Shown here: positions 1 through 5,160 of the stretch, in pieces | Layout: each line of letters starts with the position of its first letter | How positions within the stretch are numbered: position 1 is the stretch's first letter | DNA from: Rhodobacterales bacterium CG2_30_65_12 | Lineage (GTDB): Bacteria > Pseudomonadota > Alphaproteobacteria > Rhodobacterales > Rhodobacteraceae | NCBI GenBank assembly: GCA_001873585.1 | Contig: MNZL01000159.1 | Span: forward strand, 1 to 6,722 | Direction: 5' to 3' | DNA length: 6,722 nucleotides | Made by a program: the position numbers and the translations under genes | The notes under the pieces: generated by a model | The model's database searches: none | Told to the model about the DNA's origin: nothing | Seen by the model: only the letters and a program-made list of their open reading frames with translations

Positions 1-765
1 GCCGGTCGGCGCGGAGAAGCTGACCGCGCGCCCGGGCGCGCCCAGCGCGGCGGCGGCGGTGAAGTAATACACCGCCTGCGCCAGCACCCGCGCCCAGTTG
101 ATCGAGTTGACCGCCGCCAGCCGCAGCGCGTCGCGGAACGGCAGATCGTTGAACATGCCCTTCACCAGCGCCTGACAGGCGTCGAAATCGCCCTCCACCG
201 CCAGCGCGTGGACGTTGGCCTCGGTGGGCGTGGTCATCTGGCGGCGCTGCACCTCCGACACCCGGCCAAGCGGGTAGAGGATCACCACGTCCACCGCGTC
301 CAGCCCCCGAAACGCCTCGATCGCCGCCGAGCCGGTGTCGCCGGAGGTGGCGGCGACGATGGTGACGCGCTCGCCGCGCCGCCTGAGCGCCGCCTCGAAC
401 ATCTGACCGATCAGCTGCATGGCGAAATCCTTGAACGCCAGCGTCGGCCCGTGAAACAGCTCAAGCAGGAAGTGATTGGCCCCGATCTGCACCAGCGGCG
501 CGCGGGCGGCGTGGGCAAACCCGGCATAGGCACGGTTGATGATCGCGCGCAATTCCTCGGGCGCAAAGCTCTCACCCACGAAGGGGCGGATCACCCAGTA
601 GGCCACTTCCTCAAAGCTCATTCCCGGCAGCGCCGCGATCTCGTCGGGCCGGCGGGCGGCCACCACGTTGGGCACATAAAGCCCGCCGTCGCGCGCAAGG
701 CCCGTCAGCATCGCCGCTTCAAAGCTCAGTTTCGGCGCGTTGCCCCGGGTAGAGATGTATCTCAT
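1..765 (-). CDS. thrC: Threonine synthase, N-terminal 255 residues (3' end outside window)
   Basis: PLP-dependent enzyme that converts O-phospho-L-homoserine to L-threonine and phosphate, the last step of threonine synthesis in the cytoplasm. The protein begins MRYISTRGNAPKLSF, the usual start of bacterial ThrC. It continues through LARDGGLYVP, then HGPTLAFKDFAM, where K112 is the predicted PLP Schiff-base lysine, then TSGDTGSAA at residues 140-148 (PLP phosphate-binding region). It is still open at the window edge in ...VSFSAPTG, where the family continues with NFG(D/N). Known bacterial ThrC proteins are about 430-465 residues, so slightly more than half is present. The start at 765 is preceded by GAGGA at 773-777 with a 7-base spacer, and this SD overlaps the stop codon of surf1, suggesting translational coupling and cotranscription. 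No frameshift is visible. The function is secure from the motifs; only the C-terminal half is unseen. Confidence 0.95.
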   Translation of the reverse strand, partial: MRYISTRGNAPKLSFEAAMLTGLARDGGLYVPNVVAARRPDEIAALPGMSFEEVAYWVIRPFVGESFAPEELRAIINRAYAGFAHAARAPLVQIGANHFLLELFHGPTLAFKDFAMQLIGQMFEAALRRRGERVTIVAATSGDTGSAAIEAFRGLDAVDVVILYPLGRVSEVQRRQMTTPTEANVHALAVEGDFDACQALVKGMFNDLPFRDALRLAAVNSINWARVLAQAVYYFTAAAALGAPGRAVSFSAPTG

Positions 766-775
766 CTGCTCGTCC

Positions 776-1444
776 TCAGCTCTTTCGGCGCCGTATACGC
801 CAAAGCGCGAAGGCTGTCATCACCACCCATGTGGCGGCGAAAAGAAACCACGTTGCGGCATATTCAAAATGCTTGTTGCGGATGCCCTGCGTTGTGACCG
901 GCAAGGGCTGAATACCCGGATCGGTCGCGCTGCGGGCAATCACCAGCACCGGCTCGGTGCCAAGCTGGGCCGCCATCTTGCCCACGTCGCGGGCATACCA
1001 CCAGTTTCCCGCCGGATCGTCCTCAGGGGTGGAGCCGGTGCGCTCGTCGGGCCAATGCAGGTTGCCGGTGATCGCAACCGGGCCAAACCCGCGCTGCGCG
1101 GCGCGCTGGTCGGTCGGCACAAAGCCCCGATCAACCAGGATGCGCCGCCCCTCATCGGTCACCAACGGCGAGATCAGCCGAAAGCCCGGGCCGAGGTCGC
1201 GGGTCGAGATCAGCACAAAAAGCTCCGTTTCCTCGAACCGGCCCGCCACAAGCACCGGGCGGTAGCGGTCGGCGTTCGGATCGGGCCGGGCCGGCAGCGG
1301 CACCGGCTCCGCCCCGATTTGCGCTTCGATCTCGGCAAGGATGCCCTGTTTCCACTCAAGCCGTTGCAATTGCCACACGCCGAGCCCGACGAAGACGGCA
1401 AAACCGGCCACGATCAGGACGGCGGCAAGGATCTGGCGGGCCAT
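776..1444 (-). CDS. surf1: Surf1 family cytochrome c oxidase assembly protein
   Basis: Inner-membrane assembly factor for the aa3 oxidase; bacterial Surf1 proteins bind heme a and assist its insertion into subunit I. The 222-residue product has a family-typical layout: an N-terminal membrane span at about residues 5-23, directly followed by the signature GVWQLQRLEWK (22-32); a periplasmic domain with GRFEETELFVL (69-78) and GFRLISPLVTDEGRRILVDRGFVP (87-110); and a C-terminal span at about 195-215 preceded by H192 in NKHFEYAATW, the position of the conserved heme-linked histidine. It ends in a basic RIRRRKS tail. The start at 1444 is chosen because GGGAGA (1449-1454) lies just upstream. An in-frame ATG at 1492 would place the initiation region inside a strong hairpin and add 16 hydrophilic residues before the first span. 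It lies downstream of ctaE across a 108-base gap and 10 bases before thrC. Confidence 0.94.
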   Translation of the reverse strand: MARQILAAVLIVAGFAVFVGLGVWQLQRLEWKQGILAEIEAQIGAEPVPLPARPDPNADRYRPVLVAGRFEETELFVLISTRDLGPGFRLISPLVTDEGRRILVDRGFVPTDQRAAQRGFGPVAITGNLHWPDERTGSTPEDDPAGNWWYARDVGKMAAQLGTEPVLVIARSATDPGIQPLPVTTQGIRNKHFEYAATWFLFAATWVVMTAFALWRIRRRKS

Positions 1445-1448
1445 GACA

Positions 1449-1454
1449 TCTCCC
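1449..1454 (-). promoter_or_regulatory. Shine-Dalgarno that fixes the surf1 start
   Basis: On the minus strand GGGAGA sits four bases before the ATG at 1444. It lies downstream of the terminator-like hairpin, so it stays accessible when the hairpin forms. It favours the 1444 start over the in-frame ATG at 1492, which lies at the hairpin's upstream foot. Confidence 0.7.
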
Positions 1455-1460
1455 AATAGC

Positions 1461-1490
1461 AAAGGGCGCGAGTTCTCTCGCGCCCCTTTC
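1461..1490 (-). terminator. Terminator-like hairpin between ctaE and surf1
   Basis: A perfect 9-bp GC-rich stem (arms 1464-1472 and 1477-1485, GGGCGCGAG pairing with CTCGCGCCC) closes a 4-base loop. On the minus strand the stem is followed by only TTTGCTATT, a short, broken T-tract, and is preceded by GAAAG, which can add A-T pairs with one bulged G. The structure resembles an intrinsic terminator or attenuator acting on transcripts that come from ctaE. Because the U-tract is weak, partial read-through into surf1-thrC, or a role as an mRNA-stabilising 3' end for the oxidase message, is as likely as full termination. Confidence 0.6.
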
Positions 1491-1552
1491 ATCTTTCATC
1501 GCGGCCCCGCGCTTTCAAGCAAGAATCGCTCCGCCGCAGGCAAGGACGTTGC

Positions 1553-2353
1553 TCAGCCGCCCCAGATATAGACCGACGCAAACAGGAACAGCCACACCAC
1601 GTCGACGAAGTGCCAATACCACGCCGCCGCCTCGAAGCCGATGTGTTGCTCGGGGGTAAAATGCCCCTTCAGCGCGCGCAGGAGCACGACAAACAGGAAG
1701 GTGGTGCCGATGATCACGTGAAAGCCATGAAAGCCGGTGGCCAAGAAGAAGTTGGCGCCGTAGATATTGCCGGCGAGGCCGAAGGCGGCATGGCTGTATT
1801 CGTAGGCCTGGAAAAAGGTGAACAGCGCGCCGAGCACGATGGCGATGATCAGACCGTTCACCAGATCCTTGCGGTTGTTTTCATGCACCAGGGCGTGGTG
1901 CGCCCAGGTCACGGCAGCGCCCGACAGCAGCAAGATGAGGGTGTTGATCAGCGGCAGGTGCCAGGGATCGAAGGTTTCGATCCCCGCCGGCGGCCAGACG
2001 CCATCCACCTTGGGGCTGCCTTCGGTCATCGGGTAGAGCGCGTGTTTGAAAAAGCTCCAGAACCAGGCGAAGAAAAACATCACCTCCGACATGATGAACA
2101 GGATGAAGCCGTAGCGCAGGCCGATCCGCACCACCGGGGTGTGGTCGCCATGCTGCGCTTCATCCACGACATCGCTCCACCAGGCAAACATGGTGTAGAG
2201 CACCAGCACCAGCCCGACGGCAAACATCCAGGGCGTGATCCCCTGCATCCAGAGCACTGCGCCAAACAGCATGATGAAGGCGCCGAGCGCAGCCAGCAGC
2301 GGATTCAGCGACGGCGGCAGAATGTGATAATCGTGGTTTTTCGCGTGAGCCAT
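1553..2353 (-). CDS. ctaE: Cytochrome c oxidase subunit III (aa3 type)
   Basis: Core membrane subunit III of the aa3 cytochrome c oxidase. It binds no metal but stabilises subunit I and supports proton uptake. The 266-residue length and hydrophobic pattern fit the seven-helix form: a first pair of spans at about 17-36 and 41-59, then 78-104, 135-153, 165-184, 198-226 and 243-263. Diagnostic segments are MSEVMFFFAWFW (88-99) with the conserved buried glutamate E90, the loop GVWPPAGIETFDPWHLPLINT (118-138), ATGFHGFHVIIGT (205-217) and the C-terminal WYWHFVDVVWLFLF (245-258). The N-terminal MAHAKNHDYHILPPS is typical of alphaproteobacterial proteins. The start at 2353 has AGGGA at 2361-2365 with a 7-base spacer. 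It lies 61 bases after ctaG, in a gap carrying a duplicated SD-like element. All conserved positions I can check are intact. Confidence 0.98.
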   Translation of the reverse strand: MAHAKNHDYHILPPSLNPLLAALGAFIMLFGAVLWMQGITPWMFAVGLVLVLYTMFAWWSDVVDEAQHGDHTPVVRIGLRYGFILFIMSEVMFFFAWFWSFFKHALYPMTEGSPKVDGVWPPAGIETFDPWHLPLINTLILLLSGAAVTWAHHALVHENNRKDLVNGLIIAIVLGALFTFFQAYEYSHAAFGLAGNIYGANFFLATGFHGFHVIIGTTFLFVVLLRALKGHFTPEQHIGFEAAAWYWHFVDVVWLFLFASVYIWGG

Positions 2354-2387
2354 GTTCTTGTCCCTGACCTTTCGGTTCTCCCTGACC
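2354..2387 (-). repeat. Imperfect direct repeat carrying two Shine-Dalgarno-like sites before ctaE
   Basis: Plus-strand copies GTTCTTGTCCCTGACC (2354-2369) and GTTCTCCCTGACC (2375-2387) differ by three bases missing from the second. Each gives an AGGGA core on the minus strand (2361-2365 and 2379-2383). Only the copy nearer the gene is correctly spaced (7 bases) from the ctaE ATG, and the second has no start codon at a suitable distance. This looks like a short local duplication in the ctaE leader. Confidence 0.6.
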
Positions 2388-2405
2388 GGGCCTGTTACCT
2401 GCCCG
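2387..2405 (-). other. Small stem-loop in the ctaG-ctaE gap
   Basis: CGGGC (2387-2391) pairs with GCCCG (2401-2405) across a 9-base loop, just after the ctaG stop codon. It has no T-tract, so I do not call a terminator. It could be a minor mRNA structure or chance in GC-rich DNA. Confidence 0.25.
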
Positions 2406-2414
2406 TGTGTTATC

Positions 2415-2981
2415 CTAGTTCACAGCCGTTTCATCCAGCGCCGCGTAGTCTTCCGGCAGCGGCGTTTCGTGGAAGGTGTAGCTGAGCGTGATCGACTTGG
2501 CGTATTTTGCTTCCGTGTCTTCGGTAATTTCCGGATCGACGTAGAAGGTCACCGGCATCACCGCCCGTTCACCGGGCTGGAGCACCTGCTCGGTGAAGCA
2601 GAAACAATCGATCTTGATGAAGTAGGGGCCCGCCGAGAACGGCGCCACGTTGTAGCTCGCGGTGCCGGCGATTACCCGGTTGGTCGGGTTGTAGGCCTCA
2701 TAAAAGGCGAGCCCGGTTTCACCAATGCGCAGTTCCATCTCCTTCTGCATCGGCTTGAAGGTCCACGGCATACCGCGTTCCAGCGAGCCGTCGAAGCGGA
2801 TCTTGATGGTCTTGTCGAGAACCACATCAGAGCCGGTGGCGGCCTCGCGGGTGGTGCCGCCATAGCCGGTGACGGCACAAAACCAATTGTACATCGGGAT
2901 CGCGGCCCAGGCCATCGCGCCCATGAAGATCACCACGCCCACCGTCATCAGCGCGGTTTTTTGCCGGCCTGACCGGCTCAT
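2415..2981 (-). CDS. ctaG: Cytochrome c oxidase assembly protein CtaG/Cox11
   Basis: Membrane-anchored copper chaperone that delivers copper to the CuB site of subunit I. The 188-residue protein has a short cytoplasmic N-terminus (MSRSGRQKT), one membrane span at about 10-28 and a periplasmic beta-sandwich domain. Seen directly are the juxtamembrane NWFCAVTGYGG (32-42) with conserved C35, and the copper-binding CFCF motif with C126 and C128 in FIKIDCFCFTEQVLQPGE (121-138). VMPVTFYVDP (141-150) and SITLSYTFHE (163-172) are also family signatures. Length matches the usual 180-200 residues. The ATG at 2981 overlaps the stop of the upstream small gene (ATGA) and has GAGG at 2989-2992 with a 7-base spacer, implying coupled translation. 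This is Cox11-type CtaG, not the unrelated Bacillus CtaG. Confidence 0.97.
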   Translation of the reverse strand: MSRSGRQKTALMTVGVVIFMGAMAWAAIPMYNWFCAVTGYGGTTREAATGSDVVLDKTIKIRFDGSLERGMPWTFKPMQKEMELRIGETGLAFYEAYNPTNRVIAGTASYNVAPFSAGPYFIKIDCFCFTEQVLQPGERAVMPVTFYVDPEITEDTEAKYAKSITLSYTFHETPLPEDYAALDETAVN

Positions 2982-3154
2982 TTCGGCGCCTCGTTTCCGG
3001 GCACACCCAGCGCGTCGTTCGGGTCGGTGCCGACCTTGGCAATGGTCAGGCCATAGACCAGCACCACAAACGCAAGCAGCACCACCCCGAGGCCAATGTT
3101 GCGGCTCAGGCGGCGGCGGTGCAGCGCATGTTCGGCGCGAATTGTCGTTTCCAT
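2978..3154 (-). CDS. 58-residue single-span membrane protein, CoxF-like, oxidase operon
   Basis: Small protein METTIRAEHALHRRRLSRNI... with a basic segment LHRRRLSRN (11-19), one membrane span at about 21-40 (GLGVVLLAFVVLVYGLTIAK) and a short hydrophilic tail ending NEAPK. The positive charges before the span predict N-terminus in the cytoplasm and tail in the periplasm. Several things support a real gene. GGGAGG (3161-3166) lies 6 bases before the ATG, the ATG overlaps the ctaB stop (TGATG), and its own stop overlaps the ctaG start (ATGA). The pattern RR..RN followed by LLAFV.LVYGLTI.K.G resembles the small proteins found at this position in alphaproteobacterial cox operons, often labelled CoxF or hypothetical; that match is from memory. 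No catalytic or metal-binding residue is present. A role as an accessory or assembly subunit of the oxidase is inference from context. It does not look like the aa3 subunit IV family. Confidence 0.8.
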   Translation of the reverse strand: METTIRAEHALHRRRLSRNIGLGVVLLAFVVLVYGLTIAKVGTDPNDALGVPGNEAPK

Positions 3155-4092
3155 CACCAGCCTCCCAGGCCCCAGGTTTTCAGCGTCGCCTCGGCCAGAA
3201 GCGCGCCGTAATGCAAGAACAGATAGACCAGCGAAAGTTTGAAAAACTTGCGCTCGGCCAGGTGCTTGTCGGCCTCGCAGTCGGCATCGGTGCGGCGCAG
3301 GATCGTCATGGCCCCCTTGATGAACAGAGCGTTCAACGCCACCGCCACGGCCATGTAGGTGGGTCCGCCGATCGAGGTGAGCCCCAGCGCAACCGATACC
3401 ACGGCAAGTGCCAGCGTATAGCCGAGAATCTGCCGCCGGGTCGCGTCGCGGCCATGGGTGACGGTGAGCATCGGCACATGCGCCTTGGCGTAATCGTTCT
3501 TCACAAACAGCGCCAGCGCCCAGAAGTGCGGCGGCGTCCAGGCAAAGGTGAGGGCAAACATCAGCACGGATTCGAGGCTGATGCCCCCCGTCGCCACCGC
3601 CCAGCCGATCATCGGCGGAAACGCCCCGGCAGCGCCGCCGATCACGATATTCTGCGGTGTCAGGCGTTTGAGCCACATCGTGTAGACACACACGTAGAAA
3701 AAGATGGTGAAGGCCAGCAGCCCTGCAGCCACCGGCCCGGCGGCGAGAAACAGCATCACCACCGCCATCACCGAAAGCGCCATGCCGAGGGCAAACGCCT
3801 CGCCCGCAGTCACCTTGCCCGCCGGTATCGGGCGCTTCTGAGTGCGCTTCATCAGCCGGTCGATGTCGGCGTCCCACCACATGTTGAGCGCACCCGAAGC
3901 GCCGCCGCCGACGGCGATAAACAGGATCGAGGCCAGCGCTACCATCGGATGCACAGCCACCGGGGCCACGGTCAGCCCCACCAGCGCGGTGAAGACGACA
4001 AGGCTCATCACCCTGGGCTTCAGGAGTGCGAAGTAATCGCCAAACCCGGCCTCGCGCGTCTCTGCCTGTTCGAATGCCCGAATATCGGTCAT
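3154..4092 (-). CDS. ctaB: Protoheme IX farnesyltransferase (heme O synthase)
   Basis: Polytopic inner-membrane prenyltransferase of the UbiA superfamily. It attaches a farnesyl group from farnesyl diphosphate to the vinyl group of heme b, giving heme O, which heme A synthase then turns into heme A. Among its 312 residues, LLKPRV (23-28) opens the first span. N70-D74-D78 in NMWWDADIDRLMKRTQKRPIP (70-90) is the first Mg-diphosphate motif. LKRLTPQNIVIGGAAGAFPPMIGW (141-164) and WTPPHFWALAL (185-195) are signatures of this family. NDYAKAHVPML (199-209) is the second conserved loop. About nine hydrophobic segments are seen. The start at 4092 follows a GGGGGAG run 7 bases upstream, 24 bases after ctaC, and the stop overlaps the next gene by one base. 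In place of the common AGIPML in the second loop this protein has AHVPML, a mild variant. Confidence 0.97.
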   Translation of the reverse strand: MTDIRAFEQAETREAGFGDYFALLKPRVMSLVVFTALVGLTVAPVAVHPMVALASILFIAVGGGASGALNMWWDADIDRLMKRTQKRPIPAGKVTAGEAFALGMALSVMAVVMLFLAAGPVAAGLLAFTIFFYVCVYTMWLKRLTPQNIVIGGAAGAFPPMIGWAVATGGISLESVLMFALTFAWTPPHFWALALFVKNDYAKAHVPMLTVTHGRDATRRQILGYTLALAVVSVALGLTSIGGPTYMAVAVALNALFIKGAMTILRRTDADCEADKHLAERKFFKLSLVYLFLHYGALLAEATLKTWGLGGW

Positions 4093-4116
4093 CGCCCGTC
4101 TCCCCCCGCCCCGGCT

Positions 4117-4983
4117 TTACTCGGCCAACGCCAGCTCGACGATGTCGGGCAGCGTCGCCGGATTGCCGGAATATTCGTCGACCGCGCCCGTGAGCCAGGC
4201 GTTGTAGTCGGCCTCGCTCATCGCTTTCACGGTGATCGGCATGAAGGCGTGATCCTTGCCGCAAAGCTCGGAACACTGGCCAAAATAGATGCCTTCCTTG
4301 CCCGGCTCAACAGTGAACCAAAGCTCGGCGAGACGGCCCGGCACCGCGTCCTGCTTCACGCCGAAGGCGGGAATCGTCCAGGAGTGGATCACATCCGCCC
4401 CGGTCACCTGCATCACGATCTTCTTGCCGGTCGGCACCACCAACGCAGTGTCGGTGGCCAGCAGGTAGAGATCGTCGGTGTAGCCGTAATCGGCCAGTTC
4501 GTCGCGCGCCAGCAGGAAGCTGTCGAAGCCAAATTCGTGGTCGACATATTCATACGACCAGTACCACTGGTTGCCGGTGACCTTGATCACCACGTCACCT
4601 GCCGGGATCTCCTGCTGCTTGAACAGAACCGGCAGCGAGTTGGCACCGATGAACACGAGGATCAGCACCGGAATCAGCGTCCAGGCAATCTCGAGCGGGG
4701 TGTTGTGGGTGAAGCGCCTTGGCGTCTTGTTGGCGACGCGGTTGTAGCGCACCACCAGCCACAGGGTGAGCAGCAGCACCAGAAGGGCGATGGCGATGAT
4801 GATGACATGCACCAGGCCATCAAGCGCCTGGGTGGCAATCGCCACGTCGGTCGCCGCGGGCTGCAGCCCGATCTTGCCGTTGACCGGCTTGCCGATCACC
4901 TCGAGCTCCTGGGCGCGGGCGGCAAATCCGAGGGTTGCCGAAAGGATGGCCGTGGGCCACAGCATCTTTTTCATCGCGTGCAT
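4117..4983 (-). CDS. ctaC: Cytochrome c oxidase subunit II (aa3 type)
   Basis: Subunit II holds the dinuclear CuA centre that accepts electrons from cytochrome c on the periplasmic side. The 288-residue precursor starts MHAMKKMLWP with a signal peptide likely cut at ARA|QE (before Q25), as in Rhodobacter and Paracoccus homologues. Two spans follow at about 57-78 and 97-118, joined by RFTHNTPLEIAW. The cupredoxin domain carries QWYWSYEY (139-146), an aromatic electron-entry region, and all CuA ligands: H200 (VIHSW), C237, E239, C241, H245 and M248 in QCSELCGKDHAFMPI. The start at 4983 is preferred because AGGAAG (4991-4996) lies 7 bases upstream; ATG 4974 (MKKML) is an in-frame alternative. 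It is first of the minus-strand operon. There is no c-type heme motif (CXXCH), so this is an ordinary aa3 subunit, not the caa3 fusion. Confidence 0.97.
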   Translation of the reverse strand: MHAMKKMLWPTAILSATLGFAARAQELEVIGKPVNGKIGLQPAATDVAIATQALDGLVHVIIIAIALLVLLLTLWLVVRYNRVANKTPRRFTHNTPLEIAWTLIPVLILVFIGANSLPVLFKQQEIPAGDVVIKVTGNQWYWSYEYVDHEFGFDSFLLARDELADYGYTDDLYLLATDTALVVPTGKKIVMQVTGADVIHSWTIPAFGVKQDAVPGRLAELWFTVEPGKEGIYFGQCSELCGKDHAFMPITVKAMSEADYNAWLTGAVDEYSGNPATLPDIVELALAE

Positions 4984-4990
4984 TCCGTAA

Positions 4991-4996
4991 CTTCCT
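4991..4996 (-). promoter_or_regulatory. Shine-Dalgarno supporting the ctaC start at 4983
   Basis: AGGAAG on the minus strand lies 7 bases before the ATG at 4983. The next in-frame ATG, at 4974, would have this site 16 bases away, which is too far, and only a weak GGA at usable distance. Confidence 0.65.
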
Positions 4997-5002
4997 GTCT
5001 CG

Positions 5003-5016
5003 GCGCATTTTTGCGC
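5003..5016 (-). other. Stem-loop in the ctaC mRNA leader
   Basis: On the minus strand GCGCA, a loop of AAAA and TGCGC form a 5-bp stem six bases upstream of the ctaC SD. An alternative register pairs GGCGC (5002-5006) with GCGCC (5015-5019). There is no T-tract after it. It may affect message stability or translation, or be incidental. Confidence 0.3.
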
Positions 5017-5140
5017 GCCACAATCAAGGGTCGCCGCGTCAATCCCGACAATCCCGTTGTCTCCCTGCCTTGGTGAAACCATATTCAGGGGCGACGAACA
5101 AGAAAAAACCTGCGCGCTTATGCCACACCTATGCATTTTG

Positions 5141-5150
5141 TCGCATGCGA
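5141..5150. other. 10-base perfect palindrome upstream of tldD
   Basis: TCGCATGCGA is self-complementary and abuts the tldD SD (AAGGA, 5151-5155). It could be a small operator half or be chance. It matches no operator I can name with confidence. Confidence 0.3.
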
Positions 5151-5160
5151 AAGGACAACC

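Larger units (their letters stand above)
4984..5160. promoter_or_regulatory. Divergent intergenic region driving ctaC operon and tldD
   Basis: These 177 bases separate divergent starts, so promoters for both directions should lie here, although I cannot name convincing -35/-10 pairs. On the ctaC side there is a stem-loop in the leader (GCGCA 5003-5007, TGCGC 5012-5016, loop of four) just upstream of the SD, and a tandem 9-base repeat GTCAATCCC/GACAATCCC (5038-5055). On the tldD side are the palindrome ATGCAT (5131-5136) and the 10-base perfect palindrome TCGCATGCGA (5141-5150), directly before the tldD SD. Base composition is visibly more AT-rich around 5070-5140 than in the genes. Regulator identities are unknown. 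Confidence 0.6.

Noticed and set aside
1445..1492. A longer surf1 start at 1492 adding 16 residues
   Set aside because: The start lies at the foot of a strong hairpin, and the added residues are hydrophilic and precede the membrane anchor. The ATG at 1444 has a good SD.
208..2485. Plus-strand open frames opposite thrC, surf1 and ctaE (208-897, 740-1459, 1610-2485)
   Set aside because: All lie opposite genes with clear motifs, have no recognisable domains and show the composition of antisense GC-rich frames.
2869..5076. A 735-codon open frame on the plus strand, antisense to ctaG, ctaB and ctaC
   Set aside because: Its translation is rich in Arg, His, Gly and Gln with no recognisable domain and lies opposite three well-supported genes. 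Long antisense frames are common in GC-rich DNA.
5131..5160. An earlier in-frame tldD start at 5131 (MHFVACERTT)
   Set aside because: No SD upstream of 5131, whereas AAGGA precedes 5161; the extra residues are not expected in TldD.
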